Shown here piece by piece: positions 1 through 9,388 of a stretch of DNA of 64,000 bases. This DNA comes from Branchiostoma floridae. Lineage: Eukaryota; Chordata; Leptocardii; Amphioxiformes; Branchiostomatidae. The translations under genes and the position numbers were made by a program. The stretch is from assembly GCF_000003815.2 (NCBI RefSeq), contig NC_049981.1:26427670-26491669 (forward strand). The letters run 5' to 3'. Under the pieces are notes generated by a model. That model searched no databases. It saw only the letters and a program-made list of their open reading frames with translations, and was not told the DNA's origin. The stretch's first letter is position 1; the number at the start of each line of letters is the position of its first letter.

Positions 1-74
1 TCCTCCAGGGCAGTCAGGAAGACAGGAAAGGCCCTCGGTCCCCGTGTGGCCAGGATGTCCAGGAAACGCTCAAC
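1..74 (-). CDS. CARD gene exon 2 (truncated by window edge)
   Basis: Begins after GCAG at 76-75. It encodes 24 codons plus two bases covering CARD helices 5-6, with the family signature LDILATRGPRAF, and continues beyond position 1. Confidence 0.82.
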
Positions 75-681
75 CTGCGGTGAGGAATTGTATGTTACTG
101 AAAAGTGTGCTTAAATCATATCGCATGATCATGACTGCATTGGTTCTCGCTTGTTTTCGTCAGTCCCTACACATGGTTTATTAAAGAACAGTTTGTAAGA
201 GATCTAGAAGTCAGATGGTCATAATCTATAAGATAATTGCCACCGCGTATAAAAAATTTGCGCCTTGCAACTTCGTTACAATATTTTACCAATACATGCA
301 TTGCCACCTATTCTAAATATCAAAATGAGTCACAGAGAGAATTTTACGAAAGACTTGAAGATGAAGTTGCGAACGTTTTCTGCACTCTGGTCTGTTCATG
401 AATGCCCATGGTACTGAAATGCCTTCCATAGTGCCTTTTCGATATCATATACTGCATACATCTGAAAGTACACTTCAGTATGCCTTGGCTTCTAGTTAAA
501 GGTCTACCTTTGATGCCCGTGTGCGTTCACATTCGATGTCCTCGAAGTGTTCCGGGTCCATGACCCCCTCCTGAATCATGTATGCCCGGACATCCTGGAC
601 ACGGAGGCTCTGGACAATCTCTGTGCGATGGCCACGGATAGATGCGGCCTCCCATGGGTCCATCTTCAAGGGGAAAGGCAT
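1..681 (-). CDS. CARD-domain protein, 5' end (two exons, partial)
   Basis: Two exons on the minus strand join in frame to give an almost complete caspase recruitment domain (CARD), a six-helix homotypic interaction module of initiator caspases, CRADD/RAIDD and APAF1-type adaptors. Exon 1 (681-508) ends ...RTRASK at a GT donor; exon 2 (74-1) begins after a CAG acceptor with VERFLDILATRGPRAF and leaves the window. Both junctions are phase 0, and the join restores the usual CARD order: R-x-R in helix 1, 'VQDVRAYMIQEGV', 'DIECERTR', then 'LDIL-TRGPRAF-F---L'. Two ATGs are in frame, at 681 and 663. The second has an A at -3 and G at +4 and starts MDPWEAAS, as CARDs usually do, so it is the better start. 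What follows the CARD (caspase, death or NTPase domain) lies outside, so the family member cannot be named. Confidence 0.85.
508..681 (-). CDS. CARD gene exon 1
   Basis: 58 codons if the first ATG is used, 52 from the better-placed second ATG at 663. Carries CARD helices 1-4. The donor reads AAG|GTAGAC at 508/507, phase 0. The following intron (75-507) is 433 bp. Confidence 0.85.
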
Positions 682-1152
682 TGAGACATATATGTATGTT
701 GCTGCATAGTAAGTATAACATGCTTCTCCCCCGAGCCCATGATATAGTAACTCGTAATATAGTCGGAAATATACTACCGCATACGTTCGCTAATTTATTC
801 ATTGACGTCACAGAATGACCCTAGAGGCACGTAGGCCCATGCTTGTTACAGAGGCTATATGTGAGTTGCGCGATATTAAAACTAACGTTGACATCATGCT
901 AGTTCAACGAGAAGTGCAACCTTCTAGCAATGTTTTAGTACTTCAAAAAAAGATACATCAAGAAATTCAACATTTGGATGTAAAAACAAAAATGCATGAA
1001 CATACGCAACGCAGGTGAAATGCCAAGCCTACCAGATGGTACAACAGAATAATAATGACCGCAGTGGTCGTTACAAGATTCTCAGAAACCCTCAGAATAA
1101 ACATCGACCACTAGGTGACTCATCCATGGCGCCAAGAATTCATCAGTAAGTT
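682..1152. other. 5' flank of CARD gene, no secure gene
   Basis: Holds the upstream region of the minus-strand CARD gene, with a perfect TGACGTCA (CRE-like) octamer near 804. On the plus strand a 67-codon frame (815-1018) starts just after an acceptor-like CACAG and ends next to a donor-like GCAG|GTGAAA. Its Q/E/K/L-rich tail looks helical, but it matches nothing I recognise. Confidence 0.35.
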
Positions 1153-2329
1153 TTACTTTAAATTTGATCGTTTATCAATACGGCCCATTTCAACTTGACG
1201 GCGATTGTTGAGTGACCGCACAGTGACCAAAATTGGATTTCCGTAGACTTTGATTTCATCATAGAAATCAGCTGAAGACAAAAAGTACACAAAGTGAAAA
1301 AAATCGCTCTTTGTCTTTGAAATTTGTTCAGTCGTCGCATCTTTAGTGGAAACTGGTGTCACTTAGGCGTTAATTACAAATCACAGTATATTGCACGCAT
1401 TTCCAACTCGCTGAAACGTGACCCAATCGTCTGAACCATTGATCATTTTTGAGCGGCGCCAGGTCGTCATCTATTATTCTCCACACTTCTTCCCTGGTCC
1501 TAAACTAGATCATGGACGTATATCGCATTCCGTGTCCGTATAAATCACATACATTCTACGTAATACTCAACAACAAGGGATTTACTTTCAATGCATTGCC
1601 GTAATTTTTCATCATGATTTTGATCGAGCGGCGTATTAGCAAATCTCTTGATGAGAAGGAATGACTTAATATGATTACGTCTCACCCGAAAAGGCAAACG
1701 AGTGACGTATGGCGTTCCTGTAATTGCAGTTGTCCCGATCTCTTTAAGTTCTTCAATCATATAATTGACGTAGATTTGCTGTGGCATATATTATTGAAAA
1801 AGCCCTTCCATTGCATCCCAGTGATTGTAAAAACTAATCAAAGCGAAGTTCAAATCCCAGAGGACAACGATTTGTTGCCTATGGTGCCGAAACAATAAAC
1901 GTAACTGCTCAAAGAGATAGTTGTCATCTGAAGCAAACAAAGGCTCCGGTTTACCCTTATTGAATTCAAACGACGAGTGGTTGTTTTGCATTGAGAATCA
2001 GGGATGAGAGAATGGTCTCAAGAGACAACTGGAGACATTGACGATCAAATTCATATCCGATGAAGTAACGTCTGCTTTACCTGATTGCAACCACAGAAAG
2101 CTCGCCTAAGGGTATAAGAGAGGCCACACAGATGATAATTTGCAAACAATGCAATCAAAGGATTTTCTGTTCTTAAAGTTTCCGCGCAATGATCTCGCTG
2201 ACTTTTGTTTCTTGGTCGATAATGAAACCTTGAGGTACATGTCATCATCGCTGCTTCCTCATTTTCAATTCGACGATGGGGATCGGACACACCTATCCAT
2301 TCGCACAGCACAATAATGTATGATGTCAT
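1153..2329 (-). pseudogene. Cluster of broken minus-strand reading frames, unrecognised
   Basis: Four minus-strand frames lie nose to tail: 2329-2051, 1991-1791, 1787-1545 and 1362-1153. The middle two share one frame and are separated by a single TAA, so about 148 codons are open with one stop. Near 1990-2050 a coding-like frame appears to switch into the next one. This is the pattern of an eroded gene or mobile-element ORF, but AT-rich chance ORFs remain possible. I recognise no domain, so no function is proposed. Confidence 0.25.
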
Positions 2330-3705
2330 CGCATAGAATCTAACAGCAACCCCATTTAGGCATTCTCATACATTATCTGTATACTAAGCAGGTAGGCAAA
2401 AATAACTTTATATTATCCCTTTTCCTTTGCGTTACCAGGATCATTTTATCTACAATTGTATCTTCTAGAAATGACATATTCTAAGATAATTTCAACATTG
2501 TTGTGTGGAATTATATATTGATCTAAAACACTATATATTAACCAAATGGCAGTTACATGTTCAATATGCACTATGCAGTACTGCCATGCCATGATATCAT
2601 GAATACCAAGCCTCGTGCATTTTCAATAAACACATGCACAATCTACTGGTACAGAAAACACAATGTATCTGTAGCTCGGAGATAATGCAGGTCATCTTGC
2701 CCAGACGTCGGCGGACAATTATGGTTTATTAGCCTTAGCAAGGTCTGATAGGTCACGGTCTACGAGTGGTTTCAAAATAATATTTATGAATGTGCATACA
2801 ATTACAACCTTAGTTACAGTCAACAATGAATCCTTGGCGTCATGTATGTCACTACTGGCGTTAAGTTTAGATACAATCATGGAGCGCGCGCCCATCCATA
2901 GTAAAACATTTATTATACAGCAGCTCGTCGCATAGTTATAGTCTGTATTTCCCATGAATACAGACTGTACGTCGCTACACAACAGTCTGGTAACACGTTA
3001 ACATTGCTGTAAATTTGGCCTGCTGTTTCAAGTATCGCCGAAGTATGTATCCTCCTGACATGGTGCCAATAAGTAATGAAATAACGAAGTTTTCTCTTCC
3101 AAAACATGTCTAGCTGTCCAGGCCACTTACCGTTGCCTGCTCTCCTACAGAAAAGGCCGACTCGGAATATCCCAGACGCCGGGGTTATCAGACTGTAACC
3201 ATCGGGGTGCAAACGGTCTGGTACAGAGGAAGGAGCCGACGTCTCCGCCCGAGGGTTACCTGTCTATCGGGATGGAGATAGCCACAACAATCCAGCTCTT
3301 GTTAGGGCGTTATTGTGGCCAAATACGGCAGATGTAAGCGGCCCTACCGTTGGCTGCTGCAGTGCCGTTATGCCGGTACAGCTGAATGAAATCACTCCAG
3401 ACCGATCGATCTTTTCTTAGGGGGTCGACCATTGTTGTAGTGGAAGGGTGTCTTTACGATCAATATAATAAACTTGAAATAAGGGCAAAACGCACAGTGT
3501 AGCATGCATTTTCATTTCTATGTAATGCTGCAACGATGTTTTTCAACAATCAAATTTTTACTTCCAAACATTTGTGCAGCTAAAATGATTGACAACGATC
3601 GGCCCCGTCCTACTCACGAACGTGAGAGGACTCAAATATTAGCGTCCCGTCGTCTGTCAGAGCCATCAATCATCTACATGACGCTGAGGATTGCCGGCGC
3701 CCTGC
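2330..3705. other. Gene-poor spacer
   Basis: No supported exon. A minus-strand donor-like GGCAACG|GTAAGT lies near 3131-3136 and could belong to an untranslated leader of the CARD gene, but nothing else supports it. Short ORFs here read as chance frames. Confidence 0.3.
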
Positions 3706-5327
3706 ATGATCATTGCCGCAGCTCCAACAAGAGTGAGTATTTTGGACAGGTGACCTGAGACTTTTTGCTTGCTGAAAAAAACTGACCAATCCTAGGTTGC
3801 CAACAAATAACTCTATTTAATGACTCTATTACTAGCATTTGCCTTTAGCATTTTGTTCTACCATTAACTAATGTTGATAAAGTTTCCTTAGCATACTAGA
3901 CTTACTTCAAGTGACGTTCATTGAATAGCTGAGGCAAAAGAAGACTTGCCTTGCGATTGTCAATGATGAAATATTAATTCCTACATGAAGCATGAATTTT
4001 TATAATACGTCATGTAGATCAATCATGAAAACGAGAAAAAAATTTCACTTAACTTTTGCTCACGTAGTCTTGCAAACTGTTTAAGTGATCAGAAAATTAG
4101 CACATTTGATCGTGAACGGTCATTGTTCTCAATTACAATGTAAAAGTTGCTCTTTAAGGATCTCTTATATTTTATCTGATTCAGATAATCATAAACGTTA
4201 CACCACTGATTAGGATAACGTGATTTTGTTTAATATTGTAAAGTAAAAGCTGCCAATTTCTATAATCAATAGTCTCAAGTGTAATTTCAGCGTTTTTGCA
4301 ATGTCTTGGTTTTGTTTTAACGTACCATGCTAACATCACAAGTCTTAAATCAAGCTCAAGTTCGCAAATTGTATAGTCTTGCCCAGCGACACAAAACTAA
4401 AACAAACAGCTTTAATAACATCCTTTTACCATCTCATTTTAGGAACCATAACCTCAAAAGAGGGACTTCTACATCTTTTTCTGCCACGCTAATTGTATTT
4501 TTCCTCTTTTCATCAGATAATGTTGACGGGCAGACCTTCGAGGTCCTTACTGAGGTAATGGAAGGACCCTGTATCTCCTGGCCTAACCTGATTAACTCTA
4601 TATTAATAGGGGCAGTAATTGGATAGGGGTGGTCTGAGAGTGCTCATCATTGAAACAGATGTACAACACAACACTCAAGAAGTAACCTAGCTACATTCAA
4701 ACATTTGTTGACTGAAAAACAAGCATTTTTCGGAAGCCTTTAGATTGGTACATGCACATACTTGCAGGTTGTGCCTTCCTTCTTCCGTGTTTGGTCATGA
4801 CAGGAGAGGTAAATGAATGTCGATGGTCTGGATGGAACAACTTATGTCTTTCCACAACACTGCACAGTACTCATGGATCTACTTGGACATGTAAGAAATA
4901 GACTGTTATAGGAACAACCGTTTCAAAGGTCATCTAACAGGATGTTCCTTTCTTTCTTTGTGCCTGGTCTTATGCTAGAGTCAAAGTTGTCAAACCAGGA
5001 CCTGCAGACTGCCGGGTAGTTTGCGGAAATGAAAAAGTACACACAAGACCTTTTTTTTATTAGTAATGAGCATACTATGCATGTATTTCTTGACAAACAC
5101 TTAAATTTTTTATTTCCTAAAACAGCTCAGTTGGGCCCCAGTTTGGAAACAGCACCCTATCATTAGTTCTTAGAATCCACCCCACTGGCCTATACGGGAG
5201 AGCTGGCGATGTCATAAAATCTAGGGACGAACAAGTTCCGAATCCTGGCCACCCATTCCTGGATACTGGGTCAATTGACACTAAAAAGCGGATCTTCTTC
5301 TACACTGATTTCCCCATTGGCCGATAG
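3706..5327 (+). CDS. Putative small multi-exon gene, product unrecognised
   Basis: Five candidate exons on the plus strand have consensus GT-AG borders and compatible phases: 3706-3732 (ATG start, phase 0 out), 4517-4554 (0 in, 2 out), 4768-4808 (2 in, 1 out), 4979-5015 (1 in, 2 out), and 5126-5327 (2 in, stop TAG). Joined, they give about 114 codons. The N-terminus is rich in R, S and L; the last exon is a 66-codon open frame with no ATG, preceded by a pyrimidine-rich acceptor and an in-frame stop just upstream, as expected for a real terminal exon. It contains the segments LRIHPTGLYGRAGDV and KKRIFFYTDFPIGR. I recognise no domain. The middle exons are only 38, 41 and 37 bp. A different reading of the first exon (frame starting near 3582) also reaches the 3732 donor, so the 5' end is uncertain. 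It converges on POLR3D. Confidence 0.33.
5126..5327 (+). CDS. Candidate terminal exon of the unrecognised plus-strand gene
   Basis: The strongest part of the preceding model: a T-rich acceptor at 5104-5125, then 66 sense codons and TAG at 5325-5327. Composition is protein-like and the opposite strand is closed. No AATAAA lies directly behind it; the first plus-strand one is near 5863. Confidence 0.42.
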
Positions 5328-5430
5328 TACCTTCACCAGCTGGCGTATTTAACAATTTTGAGTGTCAAAAGGGTATTGCTATAGACAGCAATGGGAAGAA
5401 GTAATTGTGTGAATTGTTCAGGTCAAATAG

Positions 5431-5601
5431 TAATTTCCAGGCAGATTTACCAGTGGCATAAGATAGTATCAAAGCTGGCTAAGGAGTACAGCTGGCCAAA
5501 GGGAGTCATGAGCCACTGGTCAAAGACACTCTTAGATGGCTTCACCCATCTGGCAGCTTTTGATAGTATCTTATGCCACTGGTAAATCTGCCTGGAGATT
5601 A
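5431..5601. mobile_element. 171-bp fold-back (MITE-like) element with near-perfect arms
   Basis: Bases 5431-5479 and 5553-5601 are inverted copies with about two substitutions and one indel, around a 73-bp centre. The flanks are GTCAAATAG (5422-5430) and GTTAAATAG (5602-5610), a 9-bp duplication with one mismatch, which marks an insertion. No coding capacity. Confidence 0.7.
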
Positions 5602-5771
5602 GTTAAATAGCATGCCATGGCTCAATCTCAAATACAGGCAATCCTGTTCTGCTGCCATTACAACTCTACATGTACACCACAATACTCATACAAGTACATT
5701 ATGTTCTCTGAACATCCCTTTGAGTGAATCACATAAAGCTGAATCAAAACTCAAGCGGTATCCATGAACTG

Positions 5772-5777
5772 TTTATT
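5772..5777 (-). promoter_or_regulatory. Candidate poly(A) signal of POLR3D
   Basis: TTTATT on the plus strand reads AATAAA on the minus strand, 332 bp beyond the POLR3D stop, and would define a 3' UTR of about 350 bp. Confidence 0.45.
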
Positions 5778-6108
5778 TACATTTCTTGATCCATACATTA
5801 TTAAAGACAGTCACAATTTTTGTCAGTCTGGTTAGAAGCTTCAGAATCTTCACAAAGTATTGAAGCAATAAAACGTACTGAGCCATCTGTGAACCTATAC
5901 TTCCTATTAGATGTATATGTATATTAAACCACTTAAACTCTTTTACAGGGTATCTCTTCCTGCTCCAAAAACTCAGATTAGATGGTAAATAAATGACAAC
6001 TCTGCCAAATGAACAAAAAGGACGCTACCTGTATAGAAGTCTCCTATAGACAGGGTTTCCAAAGACATAACCTACATGTACTACATATATGTGTTTACAA
6101 TGTAGGTG

Positions 6109-6228
6109 CTAACTCAGCTTGAGTAAACTGTTAAAGTCAGGAGTGCAGACTAGTCTGTGATTCACAGGGCCTAAGATGGTCATGTCTCCTGTCTGTTCCT
6201 CAGCATTATGTCTCACAGACACCAACTC
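6109..6228 (-). CDS. POLR3D: POLR3D exon 9 (terminal)
   Basis: 39 codons and stop TAG at 6111-6109, acceptor TTTTTCAG. Encodes ELVSVRHNAEEQTGDMTIL, then VNHRLVCTPDFNSLLKLS, equivalent to the end of vertebrate RPC4. Confidence 0.96.
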   Translation of the reverse strand, partial: ELVSVRHNAEEQTGDMTILGPVNHRLVCTPDFNSLLKLS

Positions 6229-9200
6229 CTGAAAAAGTAGATACAAGAAAACATAGCATCATGCTCGGTAAACAAAATATCAAAGAAAATGTAACTGAGA
6301 AGAGCACTTTTTAATGAGTTTTTTCATGCTCCTCTTTTCTTCAAAGTTCGAGTGATCAAAGCCAGAAATTCAATGTAGCCATAACAGCTTAAATCTCCAA
6401 GCAGATCGTAGCAGTTATGGACAATACTATGGATACTACTATGATTTTGCCATCAGAAGATCTGCTTAGAGATCATGTAGATGTAGCAGTGCCTGACCTG
6501 GTGGAAGGAACAGTGACTTCCCATATTGACATCGAGAGCGACGTCCCCCAACACCAGCCGTGTCCTGCCTGACTTCAGGACCTGCAGCTTTCCGATGTAA
6601 CCCTCCGACATGTTGGGCAGCACTGAGGCAACTTCAGCTTTGTCCTAAAATTACAACAGACATGTTTATGTTGTACAAGAAGCTTTCTTTCTCTAATCCT
6701 TACAAGAGCACTGCCATACCAGGGCTTGACATTCAAGGTGAGCAAGCTGACAGCCTTCATTGTTGTGCAGCCAACAATGAAGCTGTGTATCAATTTTTGA
6801 CTGTGGGTGCATCGGTTCACCTAAATATTTGTGTGGGGTTGTTAACATAATGGTACTCTAGTACACTTGTATAGATGCACTAGTGCACCTGTCCCCCCAA
6901 ACAAATCTCAAGCCCTGTAAATACATTCAACTCCCATCGGCCTGAAAAATTTGTAAACTGATAAAGATGACGATGAGCTTGTTCAGTATCCATTTCATGT
7001 CAAAAGGGTCAAACCTCAGGCAGAAAGTACACCAGGGCACTGACATCATCTGAAATGTAATTTGTAAAGATTTGTGACAACTCAGTTGCGCACAAAAACA
7101 GATCCCAGTTTACTCTAAATGCCTTCACTTTGTGTCTAACAAAGAATCATGTGGGAAATCATGGTGAAAATCAAGGAAGCTTTTCATCACATTACAAACA
7201 CAAAACATTATTGTGTGACTAGAGGTATAATGTCAATGGAAATAACAATTTGGTGTACAAACTCCTCAGATGACTGACAAGCAAGCTGGGCTGATATTAT
7301 TGTGATTAATTTCCCATGGCAGAGAAAATATGTACTTTCACAGTGGTTTGCAAAAGAGAAATCTATCTATATTAAATTAAGGACTAGGTTGACATGAGAG
7401 AAAATTCCATACACACAAGTAATGGAATCTGTTTTCCAGACAGCAATTTCCACAATTGGATTCATGACCAAAGTTTGATCTTGTTAGGAATTTTTGTAAT
7501 AGTCAGAGGGTCATTTTGTTGTCTAAGTGGAAACTGTGAAAATCTAATCAACTTTAAATCTTACATTTCAATTTGCTGTTGAATGTGCAGTTGAGGTTTA
7601 TTCCACAGATGTCTTTTAAAATTCAAAAGTGACAGGGCATAAGAGACTCGGGGATAGTAAATTCTCTCCAGGGCAAGATTTTCATCTTCACCTCTGTTTT
7701 GTTGGACAGAGATAGGTTACATGTATGTGCCTAAGGCATGAGAAATCTAACAGAACAGCCTTTTCAAACATGGTTTATTGTCCTGGGGCATGTTCCCCGA
7801 AGACATGTATAACTTAACCACCTGAAACACTATTTTTCACACTTTAAGAGACATATTCTAGTGCTGTGGCAACGTTACGGCAACGTCATAAAGTTTTGAT
7901 CCTTTCCATCAAGGAAAGCAGAGCAGTGGAAATTTTCGTTACCCCAAAGTGTTGAAATTCCATTCAAACTGGGATGGAAAGGCAGATGCTAGACAGCTTT
8001 GCAGACGAAACTACACACCTCTTCCTTTTCTTGTTTGATCTTCTCTTCTTCCTTCTTGACTTCTCTTCTGACATCATCATCTCGGGAAGGTGGGAGGATG
8101 GGGAGGGTGTCCGGTAACTGGAAGAACAGCATTTCACCGTCGTTCCCAGCCTTACTGCAGAACAACTCTGAACAAGTGACCTGTACAGGGAGGTGCAAAA
8201 CAGTTTGTGGTCATCATCTGGCCACCAACACTAGTGCAGATTTCGTGTAACAATTTAATCTATCCTACATCACTCTAATTCTCTATCTCTATCCCAGTGT
8301 TTCTGATTAAACAACAAGTAAAAGTCAGTTCTCTGCAGTGAACTCTGCCTCTAACTAAGTTTCAACAAAAGGTGTCTTGCTTGGTCCAGTTGCAATTAAT
8401 GACTTTGTGATCAAGGCATGCTTTGCTTAAATGACAAGGGATCTGTAACATGGTCCATATCTGACACTGTCATACAATTATCTATCTAATAACTATATAT
8501 TGCACAGTTACCAAATAGCTACCACCAGTTAACAAATGTTGCATAGCTCATGCCACAAAATCAGATAAGTCATTTCTGAAAAAAAAAAATTTCCCTCACC
8601 CTTTTGCCCCGTCCCACTTCAGATTTAACCCGGGAAGGCGCTGCTTTGACAGGTGCAGTTGAGACACTTGGTTCAGTCAAATCCTCCATCTCAACGTCAT
8701 CTACAGGCTCTGACTTTACTACTCATAGGGAAACAAAAGAAATGATGTCATGTGGTTGAGGGTTGGAAAAGAAGTTGGTTCTTCAACAAAGGATCACTGC
8801 TAAAACTATGCTACGTGTAGATTACAAATTTCCAACAGCTACATAATTTTCATTAGTAGCACTAGGAAGAGATCTATTTGCAGCTTACAAGTATACAATC
8901 AAATTATCTTGGAAAAATTGTACCTTTACAATTGTAAGAAACCCCTGGACCTGGAACACAAAGTACTTCTTCTCACCATCTAATAAAAAGTATAGAATGA
9001 ACTAGATGTAGGGACAAACCGTTGATGTTAGTTTTGACATCTGTCTCCATCTCCTCCTCTTCCTTGTGCTTTATAAGTGACCCAGTTGTTACTAGAGGCA
9101 CCTGCACTGGCAGGAGACTCTTCTCTGTCTCCTTATAGCCCATGTCACTGACAAACTGAGACAAAAAAGGAGCAACAAGATAGTTAGTCTGACAGTACTC

Positions 9201-9357
9201 TTGTATAACAGTATGTGTTACTAATATATATGAAATCATCATCATCATAGTTCATCCTCGTGTGAGGTGCAGCAGACGAAGTTAGTCCTCCAGAACTGCT
9301 TGTCCTTCATCGCAGAGAGTAGCTCTTGCCCTTCCAGCCCTGTTTCAACCTCAATGA

Positions 9358-9388
<31 letters not shown>

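Noticed and set aside
7989-8198. POLR3D exon 7 starting at the ORF methionine
   Set aside because: The ATG lies upstream of the acceptor at 8181-8183; homology and phase place the exon start at 8180.
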